Part shown: positions 15,746 to 24,510 of the stretch, in pieces
Numbering within the stretch: position 1 is the stretch's first letter
Layout: each line of letters begins with the position of its first letter
Assembly (NCBI RefSeq): GCF_001439605.1
Contig: NZ_LMBX01000001.1
Location: forward strand, 151,992-215,991
Length of the DNA: 64,000 bases
Direction of reading: 5' to 3'
From: Cytobacillus praedii
GTDB taxonomy: Bacteria; Bacillota; Bacilli; Bacillales; Cytobacillaceae
Translations under genes and position numbers: made by a program
The notes under the pieces: generated by a model
Told to the model about the DNA's origin: nothing
Databases searched by the model: none
Seen by the model: the letters and a program-made list of their open reading frames with translations, nothing else

Positions 15746-17044
15746 ATGGAAGTGGGAAAAAAAGGGAACCCATGGGCGCTTCTGCCCTTTGTGGTCTTTT
15801 TAATATTATTTATTGGAACAGGGATTGTGACGGGTGATTTTTATAAGTTTCCTGTCATTGTTGCCATTGCAATCTCTGGTGCAGTTGCATTAGTGATGAA
15901 TCGAAAGGAAACGTTCAGTAAAAAAGTAGATATTTTCTGCAAAGGGGCAGGAAACTTGAATGTGATGCTTATGGTTATTATTTTCCTCCTAGCCGGGGCG
16001 TTTTCAGAAGTGGCTAAGGGGATGGGGGCAGTTGATTCAACCGTAAACTTTGCTCTTTCGGTCATTCCGCAAAATCTATTAATGGTCGGGTTATTTATTA
16101 TTGCCTGCTTTATCTCCCTTTCAATGGGAACATCGATGGGGACGATTGTTGCACTTGCTCCAATTGGCGTTGGTATAAGTGAGCAAACAGATATTTCATT
16201 GGCGCTTTCCATGGCGGCGGTTATTGGCGGATCCATGTTTGGTGATAATCTTTCCTTTATATCTGATACAACGATTACTGCTGTTCGTTCACAAAATACA
16301 CAAATGAAGGACAAATTTAAAGTGAACTTTTGGATCGTATTGCCTGCGGCCATTGTTACATGTGTGATCTTAGGCATTGTGACAATGGGAGAGAATGCAG
16401 AGATTGCGCAGCAATCCTATCACTTAGTGAAAATTATTCCATATGTTTTAGTCATCATTTTTGCCTTAATTGGAATGAATGTTTTTCTTGTCCTGGCATT
16501 AGGAATTGGATTAGCAGGAATTGTTGGATTGGCAGATGGAAGCTATCAATTGATGCCATTGGTTCAGAAGATTGGTGAAGGAATGGCTGGAATGTATGAG
16601 ATTTCCTTCTTAGCTATTTTGATTGCTGGTATGGTAGAGGTAATTAAACATAACGGCGGGATTGACTTCTTGCTTCATATAGTCACTCGAAATATCAAAT
16701 CCAAAAAAGGCGCAGAGTTTGGTATTGCTGGACTTGTCGGACTAACAGATTTATCAACTGCTAATAATACAATTTCAATATTGATTGCAGGACCGCTCGC
16801 AAAAAATATTGCCGATCAATATGAAATCGATCCTCGTAAATCGGCTAGTTTATTAGATATTTTCTCATGCTGTGTACAGGGGCTAATTCCATATGGAGCA
16901 CAAATCCTGGTTGCTGCAGGGGTTGCTAGTATTTCACCAGTAAGCATTCTGCCTTTCTCCTATTATCCGATTCTAATAGGAATCTGCGGTGCAGTCGCCA
17001 TTCTCATTGGCTATCCAAATTTTAAAAAAGAAAAAGGGGTTTGA
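15746..17044 (+). CDS. metT: NhaC-family methionine transporter, MetT type
   Basis: Secondary carrier of 432 residues in the NhaC antiporter superfamily, with about 11-12 helices and the family segments MGTSMGTIVALAPIGVGI and GGSMFGDNLSFISDTTITA. A SAM riboswitch in its leader identifies it as the MetT group, NhaC-like carriers predicted to import methionine when SAM is low. GGAGGTG (15733-15739) and the ATG at 15746 set the start; an in-frame TTG at 15731 precedes the ribosome site. Methionine specificity rests on the riboswitch, not on residues I can point to. Confidence 0.85.
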   Translation: MEVGKKGNPWALLPFVVFLILFIGTGIVTGDFYKFPVIVAIAISGAVALVMNRKETFSKKVDIFCKGAGNLNVMLMVIIFLLAGAFSEVAKGMGAVDSTVNFALSVIPQNLLMVGLFIIACFISLSMGTSMGTIVALAPIGVGISEQTDISLALSMAAVIGGSMFGDNLSFISDTTITAVRSQNTQMKDKFKVNFWIVLPAAIVTCVILGIVTMGENAEIAQQSYHLVKIIPYVLVIIFALIGMNVFLVLALGIGLAGIVGLADGSYQLMPLVQKIGEGMAGMYEISFLAILIAGMVEVIKHNGGIDFLLHIVTRNIKSKKGAEFGIAGLVGLTDLSTANNTISILIAGPLAKNIADQYEIDPRKSASLLDIFSCCVQGLIPYGAQILVAAGVASISPVSILPFSYYPILIGICGAVAILIGYPNFKKEKGV

Positions 17045-17078
17045 TATGTTATAATATTCGAAAAAAGGGGGTAGTGTA

Positions 17079-17564
17079 ATGGAAGAAAAAGTAGTAAATG
17101 CTGTTCAGGATATTTATCCGGATGATTTCGCCTGGTGCTATGGCTGTGGTCGATTGAACGAGGAAGGGCATCATTTCCGTACAGGCTGGCAAGGGGAACA
17201 AACAGTAACTATTTATACACCAGAAAAAGCACATACTGCTATACCTGGCTTTGTCTATGGCGGATTAGTTGCTTCACTTATTGACTGTCATGGAACAGGC
17301 TCTGCTTCATTAGCGCTCCATCGCAAAAATGGCCATGAGGTAGGGGATGGTGCTGAGCCGCCTCGTTTTGTTACAGCATCCTTGAAGGTTGACTTTGTGA
17401 AACCAACTCCAGATGGTGTGCCATTAAAAGCGGTAGGGACAGTGACAGAAATCCACCCGAAGAAATGGAAAGTCGATGTAGAGGTATTTGCCAATGATGC
17501 GGTATGTGCTCGCGGAGAAGTTGTTGCTGTAGTTATGCCGAGTTCATTTAAGAAACAAGATTAA
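17079..17564 (+). CDS. PaaI-family hotdog thioesterase
   Basis: Single hotdog-fold protein of 161 residues, likely hydrolysing a small acyl-CoA. The central helix region GFVYGGLVASLIDCHGTG (about 53-70) has the G-G-x4-D pattern of PaaI-type thioesterases with the catalytic Asp. The N terminus has a CYGCG pair that may bind metal or be structural. It sits 35 bases behind metT without a terminator between, so it may also fall under the SAM riboswitch, though a functional link is not evident. Confidence 0.8.
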   Translation: MEEKVVNAVQDIYPDDFAWCYGCGRLNEEGHHFRTGWQGEQTVTIYTPEKAHTAIPGFVYGGLVASLIDCHGTGSASLALHRKNGHEVGDGAEPPRFVTASLKVDFVKPTPDGVPLKAVGTVTEIHPKKWKVDVEVFANDAVCARGEVVAVVMPSSFKKQD

Positions 17565-17576
17565 TAAATATAAAGA

Positions 17577-17611
17577 AAACTAGGTGCTGATTGAATCAGC
17601 ACCTAGTTTTA
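17577..17611. terminator. Bidirectional terminator
   Basis: AAACTAGGTGCTGA and TCAGCACCTAGTTT form a perfect 14-bp stem with a 5-base loop, shared by the thioesterase and the convergent amino-acid importer. Confidence 0.88.
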
Positions 17612-17629
17612 TGTGTAAGAAAAAGTGTA

Positions 17630-18352
17630 TTACAGAACCTGGTTTAAAAATCTTTGTGTTCGTTCATGCTGTGGATTTGAAAATAACTCGTTCGGATGAT
17701 TTTCTTCTATTATATATCCATCTGCCAACATGATGACTCGATCGGCCACTTCCTTGGCAAAACCCATTTCGTGTGTAACGATCACCATCGTCATTCCTTC
17801 TCGGGCAAGCTCCTTCATAACCTGCAGTACTTCTCCTACAAGTTCCGGGTCAAGTGCAGATGTAGGTTCATCAAATAGCATGACCTGTGGTTCCATAGCT
17901 AAAGCTCTTGCGATAGCAACCCGCTGCTTTTGACCGCCTGATAATTGTTCAGGATAAAAGTTTGCCTTATCTCTCAACCCCACTTTTTGAAGCAGCTTCT
18001 GTGCTTTTAGAATGGCATGTTCTTTTTTCTCTCGCTTTACATAGATGGGTGCTTCAATAATATTTTCAAGTACCGTTTTATGAGGGAAGAGATTAAAATG
18101 CTGAAATACCATGCCTACTTTTTCACGTACTTTATTTAAGTTTGTTTTATCAGAATTAATCAATTCAGAATCAATGATAATTTCTCCGCCATTTGCTGTT
18201 TCAAGGAAGTTTAAACAGCGAAGAAGTGTGCTTTTTCCTGAACCGCTCGAACCTATTAGGACAACAACTTCTTGCTGCTTAATAGTTAAATCAATATTTT
18301 TTAATACTTGCAATGAACCAAAGGATTTAGATAATTGTCTAATCTCGATCAT
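17630..18352 (-). CDS. Amino-acid ABC importer ATPase, probable lysine
   Basis: ATPase of a polar amino-acid importer (GlnQ/TcyC/HisP family), 240 residues. It has Walker [11 protein letters not shown], signature LSGGQKQR, Walker B VMLFDEP and switch [15 protein letters not shown], the last characteristic of this subfamily. It is the third gene of the operon and overlaps the permease by four bases. A lysine riboswitch leads the operon, so lysine is the probable substrate even though the protein alone would be called polar amino acid. Confidence 0.9.
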   Translation of the reverse strand: MIEIRQLSKSFGSLQVLKNIDLTIKQQEVVVLIGSSGSGKSTLLRCLNFLETANGGEIIIDSELINSDKTNLNKVREKVGMVFQHFNLFPHKTVLENIIEAPIYVKREKKEHAILKAQKLLQKVGLRDKANFYPEQLSGGQKQRVAIARALAMEPQVMLFDEPTSALDPELVGEVLQVMKELAREGMTMVIVTHEMGFAKEVADRVIMLADGYIIEENHPNELFSNPQHERTQRFLNQVL

Positions 18353-19032
18353 GCAGGGAGTGCCTCCTTCGGTTTGCTTACATCCAATTTCTTTTCAACT
18401 TTATTCGTAATAAAAGTAAAGATTAATACGATTATTAAGTAATAAAGACCGACAACAAAGTAGGTTTCAAAAGGCATAAAGTTTTCCCCTTGAACGGTCA
18501 ATGCTGTGTTGTACAGGTCAGTTACTGAAATGTAGGCAACAAGTGATGAATCCTTTAGGCTGATAATAAATTGATTGCCTAATGGCGGAATAGCCCTTTT
18601 ATAAGCCTGGGGAAAGATAATCCTTCGCATCGCCAAAGATTTGGGCATTCCTAATGATCTGGCTGCCTCCAATTGTCCCCGGTCAATTGATTGAACGGCT
18701 CCTCTAATGATTTCGGCAATGTATGCACCGGTATGGATACCTAATGCGAGTGCACCTGCAGTAAAGCTGCTTAATGTAACGAAGTTTGCAATACCATAAT
18801 ACAGAAACATGATTTGCACAATTAAGGGAGTTCCTCGAATAATGCCTATATAGAGATCAGCAATCCTATTCAAAATTTTATTTGAGGAGATTTTAAAGGA
18901 TGAAAAAATGAACCCAATGATCATTGCAAAGAGCAAGGAGATGGCCGTTATTGAAATTGTCATCCATGAAGCTTTCAAGAAAGCGATGCCGTGTTCGCTT
19001 ATGATATCAATAATGTTCGTAAAAAGTGTCAT
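18349..19032 (-). CDS. Amino-acid ABC importer permease, probable lysine
   Basis: HisM/GlnP-type permease of 227 residues with about five helices. It carries [20 protein letters not shown] early and the EAA loop [20 protein letters not shown] (about 142-161) that contacts the ATPase. One permease gene is present, so the channel is probably a homodimer, as in the TcyABC arrangement. It lies 49 bases behind the binding-protein gene. Confidence 0.9.
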   Translation of the reverse strand: MTLFTNIIDIISEHGIAFLKASWMTISITAISLLFAMIIGFIFSSFKISSNKILNRIADLYIGIIRGTPLIVQIMFLYYGIANFVTLSSFTAGALALGIHTGAYIAEIIRGAVQSIDRGQLEAARSLGMPKSLAMRRIIFPQAYKRAIPPLGNQFIISLKDSSLVAYISVTDLYNTALTVQGENFMPFETYFVVGLYYLIIVLIFTFITNKVEKKLDVSKPKEALPA

Positions 19033-19081
19033 TAGTAGCTCTCTCCCTCTTTCATATAGAGGAGTGCATCTTTAGGCACTC

Positions 19082-19882
19082 CTACTTGCTCATGATGTTT
19101 TCATTAAACCATTTCATACTGATTTCCTCGTATGTGCCATCATCGATCATCGATTGAATGGCCTTATTAATTTTTTCGGCAAGCTCCGTATTTCCTTCTT
19201 GAACAGCTACACTTACCCGGTCTTCATTCAATAATTCACCGACTGCTTCAATTTTTAACCCTTTTTCATTTTTTGCATTTAGACCCACAATCTTATCGGT
19301 AATAACAGCATCGACGCGGCCAGCTACCAAATCCTGAAGGGCGTTTACATCACCTGGGTATCCTTTTACTTGATCGGATAATTCTTCAGCCATGTCCTTC
19401 CATGTGGAAGCCTGGATGACACCAATTGTTTTACCAGCTAAATCTTCCTTTGAACGGATTTCGGTATTCCCTTCTGCAATAAAAATTTGTGCCCCAGATA
19501 GATAGTATGGATTCGTAAAGTCAACTTGCTTGTCCCTTTCTGGCGTAGCAGTCATACTCCCGATAATCGCATCGTATTTATTAGCTTTTAACCCTTGAAT
19601 AATGGTTTCCCATGGATTGGTCATGGGTTTCGGCTCCATTCCTAGCCGATTAGCAATTTCTGTTCCAATTTCTACATCAAAGCCAGTTAAGTTTCCATCC
19701 TTTTTAAAATTCAATGGAGGGTAAACACCGCTCATGGCAAATGTAAAGGTTTCTTTATTTGCATTTTTTTCATTTGAGCTAGCAGAAGTCTTTTCCGTGC
19801 TTGAATTTCCTTCAGTTCCGCAGGCAGCTAAAATCATAAGCAAGAATGCCAGACATAAAATCAGTAATTTTCTCATTTTCAA
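19082..19882 (-). CDS. Amino-acid-binding lipoprotein, probable lysine
   Basis: Extracytoplasmic binding protein of the SBP_bac_3 family, 266 residues, with a lipoprotein signal ending in LMILAAC (lipid Cys about 20) and a Ser/Asn/Lys linker. Family segments are GVYPPLNFKKDGNLTGFDVE and IGSMTATPERDKQVDFTNPY, which hold the ligand arginine and the hinge. AGGAGGAGA precedes the ATG. It is the first gene behind the lysine riboswitch, so I infer it binds lysine rather than cystine or glutamine. Confidence 0.88.
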   Translation of the reverse strand: MKMRKLLILCLAFLLMILAACGTEGNSSTEKTSASSNEKNANKETFTFAMSGVYPPLNFKKDGNLTGFDVEIGTEIANRLGMEPKPMTNPWETIIQGLKANKYDAIIGSMTATPERDKQVDFTNPYYLSGAQIFIAEGNTEIRSKEDLAGKTIGVIQASTWKDMAEELSDQVKGYPGDVNALQDLVAGRVDAVITDKIVGLNAKNEKGLKIEAVGELLNEDRVSVAVQEGNTELAEKINKAIQSMIDDGTYEEISMKWFNENIMSK

Positions 19883-19928
19883 TTCTCCTCCTGTAAATAA
19901 CGTAGTAAACTACTTTTTGAAAATAAAA

Positions 19929-19962
19929 AAACACCGTTATATTTTGAATATGACGGTGTTTT
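19929..19962 (-). terminator. Lysine riboswitch terminator
   Basis: On the minus strand AAACACCGTCATATTC pairs with its partner ending in ACGGTGTTT, followed by TTTTTATTTT. It lies between the L-box aptamer and the first importer gene and would end transcription when lysine is bound. Confidence 0.88.
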
Positions 19963-19968
19963 CGACAC

Positions 19969-20187
19969 CCTCATCGATAAGCCTTGAGTAAAGATAGCTC
20001 TCCGCAATCGTTTGATTGCGGCAGTTCTGCCCCTATTTGGGAACAGTCCCAGCTTTCTGAAAACAGTGATTTCAGACGCTTCGGCGACTTATCCTTTCTC
20101 CTGTCTTCAAAGATTTCACTGAATCTCCAACAGGCTACTAATATAAATCGCGACCTCTACCCCATCTCAAAGCTTTGAAAGATGAGG
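19969..20187 (-). promoter_or_regulatory. Lysine riboswitch (L-box)
   Basis: Read on the minus strand, the P1 helix pairs AAGCTTTGAG (20174-20165) with CTCAAGGCTT (19988-19979), extended outward by CCTCATC and GATGAGG. Inside are the L-box invariants GGGTAGAGGTCGCG, AGTAGCC, a long P2 arm, GGATAAGTCGCCGAAGCG, and GCTGGGACTGTTC, ending with a P5 hairpin CCGCAATC/GATTGCGG. This layout matches the lysine aptamer. Confidence 0.93.
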
Positions 20188-20218
20188 ATTTAATATGCAG
20201 TTGTTTGAATTAATATCC

Positions 20219-20247
20219 ATTATAGAGTGGCATTTTTTATTTTGCAA
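20219..20247 (-). promoter_or_regulatory. Predicted promoter of lysine importer transcript
   Basis: On the minus strand TTGCAA (20247-20242) and TATAAT (20224-20219) are 17 bases apart, with the predicted start about 25 bases before the L-box begins. Confidence 0.65.
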
Positions 20248-20284
20248 TACTATTTTAATATTTTTTTAAATTCATATTTAAGTC

Positions 20285-20312
20285 TTGACGAATATTTCCC
20301 ACTTGATATACA
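20285..20312 (+). promoter_or_regulatory. Predicted promoter of rocB
   Basis: TTGACG (20285-20290) and TATACA (20307-20312) are 16 bases apart, about 35 bases before the rocB start. I found no correctly spaced -24/-12 sigma-54 motif, which is notable because roc operons in B. subtilis are SigL-dependent. Confidence 0.5.
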
Positions 20313-20345
20313 TTTTTACGAAAGACTTTGAAAAAGGGGATGCAA

Positions 20346-22001
20346 ATGATGCTTCAATGCCGTGAAGATGTACTAGCACTGACGAAACAGCTCGTCAATA
20401 TTGAAAGCATTGTAAATACGGATGGGGAAAAGATCATTGCCAAATCCTTATTTACACTGATTTCGTCATTTCCATATTTCGCTGCACATCCGTCACATGT
20501 GAGGATGGAGCAAACACGAAACGATACGAATGAAAGATATAATGTATTAGCCTTTGTTAAGGGAACAAAAGGCAAGAGCAATCGCACAATTATTTTGATG
20601 GGTCATATGGATACGGTTGGAATTGATGATTTTAACCAGCTGAAAGACTTTGCCTGTTCTCCGGATGAACTGATGGAAGCGCTGAAATCAGAAGATCTGC
20701 CTCGTTCTGCCAGAGATCATTTGCAATCGGGTGAATGGCTGTTCGGGCGTGGCATCCTAGATATGAAGAGTGGAGTAGCGAGCAATCTTTATCTGCTGAA
20801 ATATTACTCTCAGCATCCTGACAAGCTGGACGGGAATATTGTTTTTCTAGCGGAATGTGACGAAGAAGATGGCTCCAACGGAGTGTTATCCGCATTGAAA
20901 ATGTTCCAATCATGGAAAGAAGAACATGGATTTGATTATGTGGGAGCAATCAATGCAGATTTCGTTTCTCCAAGATACGAAGGAGATACGAACCGTTATA
21001 TTTATAAAGGTACAGTAGGCAAGCTCCTGCCATCTTTTTTCATAACGGGAGCAGAAACACATGTGGGTTCCTGTTTTGAGGGGCTGGATCCAAATTTCAT
21101 TGCGGCTGAGTTGACCAAGCAGATTGATTATAATCCGGAGCTTTGCAATGAAGCAAATGGGGAAACGACCGTTCCGCCGGTTTCATTGAAGCAGACAGAT
21201 TTAAAACCATCGTATACTGTTCAAACGGCACTAGCTGCTTATGTTTATTATAATTTTTTTATACATTCATGGACACCAAAGGATGTATTAATTAAGCTGA
21301 AAGAGCAAGCTTCCATTGCGTTTGATCATGCGTTAGCCTCATTTGATGAAAGATATAGAAAATATTGCGAACGGAGCGGGGAGCCATATCGAAATATTCC
21401 TTGGCGTTCAAGAGTCTATACCTTTGAAGAAATGGAACAAACACTTATTAAAGAAAACGGCAATGCTTATGTAAACCATATGGCTTCTTTTAAACAAATA
21501 CTAATGCAGGATCCCGAGCTGGATACACGCATGTTTGCAGCGAGAGTGGTAGAAGAAGCATGGAAGTGGATGGCGGATAAAAGTCCTGCCATTATTCTCT
21601 TCTACTCTTCATTGTATTCACCAAGAATTGAGTTAACAGGAAAAACAGACAAAGAGCAGGCGCTGATTCATGCATTAGAGCAGGCGGTTGAACAAGTACA
21701 GCCTGAATACCCGCATCCGATTGTGACAAGAAACTTCTTCCCCTACATATCGGACATGAGCTTTGTTGCCCTAAGTGATGATGAAGAGGGAATACGTGCT
21801 GTTTCTGATAATAATCCTGGATGGGGAACAAAGCATTTTGTTGAATACAGTGACATCCGGAATTTAAATGTTCCAGTAATCAATATTGGACCATATGGTG
21901 TGGATGCCCATAAAAAACTAGAGCGCATGGAAATGGCCTATTCATTGGATATCGTACCTAATATTACAAATCTTGTTATTCAAGGGCTTTTGCAGGGATA
22001 A
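20346..22001 (+). CDS. rocB: RocB-like M20-family amidohydrolase
   Basis: Protein of the M20/M25/M40 metallopeptidase family, about 551 residues, matching the long RocB group (B. subtilis RocB is about 566), a protein of arginine catabolism whose exact reaction is not settled. ILMGHMDTVG (about 85-94) holds the first metal His and Asp, GRGILDMKSG the second Asp, and AECDEEDG the catalytic Glu pair. Several starts are open; AAAAGGGGA (20331-20339) best fits the ATG at 20346. It is monocistronic with a terminator behind; no other roc gene is present here. Confidence 0.85.
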   Translation: MMLQCREDVLALTKQLVNIESIVNTDGEKIIAKSLFTLISSFPYFAAHPSHVRMEQTRNDTNERYNVLAFVKGTKGKSNRTIILMGHMDTVGIDDFNQLKDFACSPDELMEALKSEDLPRSARDHLQSGEWLFGRGILDMKSGVASNLYLLKYYSQHPDKLDGNIVFLAECDEEDGSNGVLSALKMFQSWKEEHGFDYVGAINADFVSPRYEGDTNRYIYKGTVGKLLPSFFITGAETHVGSCFEGLDPNFIAAELTKQIDYNPELCNEANGETTVPPVSLKQTDLKPSYTVQTALAAYVYYNFFIHSWTPKDVLIKLKEQASIAFDHALASFDERYRKYCERSGEPYRNIPWRSRVYTFEEMEQTLIKENGNAYVNHMASFKQILMQDPELDTRMFAARVVEEAWKWMADKSPAIILFYSSLYSPRIELTGKTDKEQALIHALEQAVEQVQPEYPHPIVTRNFFPYISDMSFVALSDDEEGIRAVSDNNPGWGTKHFVEYSDIRNLNVPVINIGPYGVDAHKKLERMEMAYSLDIVPNITNLVIQGLLQG

Positions 22002-22022
22002 TATATTGTTAGTAAGAAGAAA

Positions 22023-22050
22023 AAAAGCGCAGCTTGCTTGCTGCGCTTAT
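22023..22050 (+). terminator. Rho-independent terminator
   Basis: AAGCGCAGC and GCTGCGCTT form a 9-bp stem with loop TTGCTT; the downstream T run is weak, but the position behind rocB supports it. Confidence 0.6.
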
Positions 22051-22113
22051 GCTGTATAAAGATTTTTTACTATTTTCGGATTTGCTTATGCAAGCTAGTC
22101 TTTTGCAATTGAC

Positions 22114-23532
22114 TTATAGTAATGGCAAAAGTATTTCTACTTTCGTTCCATTGGAAGAGCTATCAATCTTTAAATTGCCTTTATGCTCCTCAATAATATT
22201 TTTGCATATCATTAAGCCTAAGCCTGTTCCTTGTTCTTTTGTTGTAAAAAAAGGCTCTCCAATTTTGCTTAATAGGTGTTCAGGGATGCCGCTGCCTTGA
22301 TCAATAATTCGGATCATAATCATCTCTGTAAGATGTCTGCGGATTTCGATTGTTATTCTTCCGCCATTTTCCATTGCTTCAATTGAATTCTTTAGAAAGT
22401 TGATAAATACTTGTTTTAATTGGTTTTCATTGCATTGGATGAACGGTAAGTTTGGTTCGATGCTTTTGATTAATTCAATGCTATTTAAATTAGATTGTGT
22501 TTTTAATAGAGTAATGACATGATTGATAATGACTTCTATATTCTTTCTCTCATATTTGACTTTCTGTGGTCTTGCAAGTACTAATAGCTCATTAAGTATG
22601 GTTTCAATTCGATTGATCTCTGAACTGATCACATCAAAATACATCTTATTGCCTTTCAAATCCTTCTCCATCATTTGAAAAAAACCTTTAATGGCGGTTA
22701 AAGGATTTCTTACTTCATGTGCGATGCCCGCGGCTAATTGGCCAGCAATTGTTAGCTTTTCGGAGTTAATGATTAAATCTTGCGTCTGTTTTCGTTCGCT
22801 AATATCCCTCATAATAACATGAACGGCTGGCTTATCTTGGTAAATGGTAGGGATTGTCTTAAGCTCTACATCAATTACCTTTCCATCCATCCGAATAAAT
22901 CGTTTTTCAATTGGACCGATTGAATCCTTATGCATATCACGCTGTTTTAAGCGGTGATGATCATCAGGATGGACAAAATCATAGATAGGTCTTCCAACAA
23001 TATCATGCTTTTCCTTAAAGCGAAGCATTTCCACACCTGTTTGATTAATGAAGAGACAGCGCTCTTCCCGCAAAATAATCACACCATCAGGGGACTCCTC
23101 TACAATGCGATGGTACCTATCTTCCCCTTCACGCAGCTTTTCCTCTGTTCGCCTTCTGTTAGAAATATCCTGGATTTGACTGATATAAAAAATGGGGTTT
23201 TGCTGTTCATCTCTTACTAGGGAGACACTCATAAGTGCCCATATTTCATATCCGTCCTTATGTATGTAACGTCTTTCTGAATGGTAGGAATGCTCTTTCC
23301 CATCTAATAATAAATGTACAATATGTAAATCGTTTTCTGAGTCGTCTGGATGTGTGATATCAAATATTTTTAATTTCAGCATCTCATGTTCTTCATAGCC
23401 AAGGATGCAGCAAAGCGCTTGATTTACCTTTAATAGTTCACCACTTGCTGCTATTAATGCCATTCCAATTGCAGAATTTTCAAAAGCCTGGATAAATAAT
23501 TGCGGATGATCTAAAGTAATCTTTCCCAGCAT
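22114..23532 (-). CDS. PAS-PAS sensor histidine kinase, sporulation-kinase type
   Basis: Soluble orphan kinase of 472 residues. PAS 1 spans about 10-125, PAS 2 about 135-248 (each followed by DIS, the PAC end), then HisKA with the phosphorylated His272 in AAGIAHEVRNPLTAIKGF, and an HATPase domain with N box QVFINFLKNSIEAM, G1 DQGSGIP and G2 GTGLGL. There is no membrane helix and no adjacent response regulator, the pattern of KinA/KinE-type kinases that feed the Spo0F phosphorelay. A sporulation role is inferred from this architecture. The ATG has a weak ribosome site (ATGAGGGGT upstream). Confidence 0.85.
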   Translation of the reverse strand: MLGKITLDHPQLFIQAFENSAIGMALIAASGELLKVNQALCCILGYEEHEMLKLKIFDITHPDDSENDLHIVHLLLDGKEHSYHSERRYIHKDGYEIWALMSVSLVRDEQQNPIFYISQIQDISNRRRTEEKLREGEDRYHRIVEESPDGVIILREERCLFINQTGVEMLRFKEKHDIVGRPIYDFVHPDDHHRLKQRDMHKDSIGPIEKRFIRMDGKVIDVELKTIPTIYQDKPAVHVIMRDISERKQTQDLIINSEKLTIAGQLAAGIAHEVRNPLTAIKGFFQMMEKDLKGNKMYFDVISSEINRIETILNELLVLARPQKVKYERKNIEVIINHVITLLKTQSNLNSIELIKSIEPNLPFIQCNENQLKQVFINFLKNSIEAMENGGRITIEIRRHLTEMIMIRIIDQGSGIPEHLLSKIGEPFFTTKEQGTGLGLMICKNIIEEHKGNLKIDSSSNGTKVEILLPLL

Positions 23533-23752
23533 TCATATGTACCCCTCATTTGTTGTTTTAAGGCAATCAAAGTTTAATTAGACAAGGATATGACAGATAA
23601 GCTACTATAATAAATATGTCAACTTCTATGATAGCACTTTTTTTAAAATATAAGTCAAAATTTTCAAAGTATACATATAAATTTTTATGATAATTTTCTC
23701 AATTATATTATTTTATAAAAGTAAATATTCCTTTCATAAAGGGGGGAACAAC

Positions 23753-24235
23753 ATGGCGCAAGGAAAGACGAATGCCATGCGTATTCTTGATTCAAAAACG
23801 GTTTCTTATGAATTAATCACCTATGATAACACGGATGGAAAGATTGATGGGCTGTCAGTGGCAGAAAAAATAAATCGTGATCCAAAATGGGTGTATAAAA
23901 CACTTGTTGCCTATGGGAGCAGTAAGCAAGTATATGTATTTATTATTCCAGTAGGAGATGAGCTCGATTTAAAAAAGGCAGCAAAAGCTGCAGGCGAGAA
24001 AAAGATGGAAATGATCCCTGTTAAGGATATTCAGAAGCTTACAGGCTATATTCGCGGGGGATGCTCACCTGTTGGGATGAAGAAGCATTATCCAGCATTT
24101 ATTGCTGTACAGGCTTTAGCATTGGAAAGAATCGTTGTCAGCGGAGGGAGAATAGGCTTGCAAATGGAAATGAATCCTCGTGATTTAATGCAGGCTATAC
24201 AAGGAGAAGAAGCGGATATTTGTAAAACGGTATAG
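23753..24235 (+). CDS. ybaK: Cys-tRNA(Pro)/Cys-tRNA(Cys) deacylase YbaK
   Basis: Trans-editing deacylase of the YbaK/EbsC group, 160 residues, which frees cysteine from mischarged tRNA(Pro). Landmarks are KTNAMRILDSKTVSYELI at the N terminus, the DPKWVYKTLVAYG segment with the catalytic Lys, and GYIRGGCSPVGMKK (about 108-121) lining the pocket. An open frame reaches back to 23687, but AAGGGGGG lies just before the ATG at 23753, giving the normal family length. It is monocistronic. Confidence 0.92.
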   Translation: MAQGKTNAMRILDSKTVSYELITYDNTDGKIDGLSVAEKINRDPKWVYKTLVAYGSSKQVYVFIIPVGDELDLKKAAKAAGEKKMEMIPVKDIQKLTGYIRGGCSPVGMKKHYPAFIAVQALALERIVVSGGRIGLQMEMNPRDLMQAIQGEEADICKTV

Positions 24236-24247
24236 CGAAATTTCAGT

Positions 24248-24284
24248 AAAGAGTGCCTGCAAAATTTGCAGGCACTCTTTTTTT
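24248..24284 (+). terminator. Rho-independent terminator
   Basis: AAAGAGTGCCTGCAAA pairs with TTTGCAGGCACTCTTT, followed by TTTT, directly behind ybaK. Confidence 0.92.
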
Positions 24285-24304
24285 GATGCAGGTCCAAATG
24301 CTTT

Positions 24305-24414
24305 ATAAAGGGATCATTATGCCCGATAAGTCATGAAAATAGCTCGATAAAATAACCAAAATGCTAGATAAACGAAAAAATTCGCCCGATAAAATTGAAA
24401 AATACTCCAAATAA
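24305..24414. repeat. Phased six-unit CGATAA array
   Basis: A degenerate motif close to GCYCGATAA recurs with ATAA at 24305, 24326, 24347, 24368, 24389 and 24411: spacings 21, 21, 21, 21 and 22. Copies read TTTATAA, CCGATAA, TCGATAA, TAGATAA, CCGATAA and CAAATAA. Bases between them vary. There is no gene, and the array differs in motif from the one at 7468 but shares its spacing. Function unknown. Confidence 0.65.
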
Positions 24415-24510
24415 ATTTCTATTTTAACTAGGCGTTCACCCATGGGCCCTATCATGCATATTGTAAAGGTGAAAACAAATCAGCTAAAGAACGGGAAAGG
24501 ACGTGTAAAA

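Noticed and set aside
20227-20247. Sigma-54 promoter (TGGCA...TTGCA) for rocB
   Set aside because: The GG to GC spacing is 13 bases instead of 10, and the same bases fit the minus-strand sigma-A promoter of the lysine importer.
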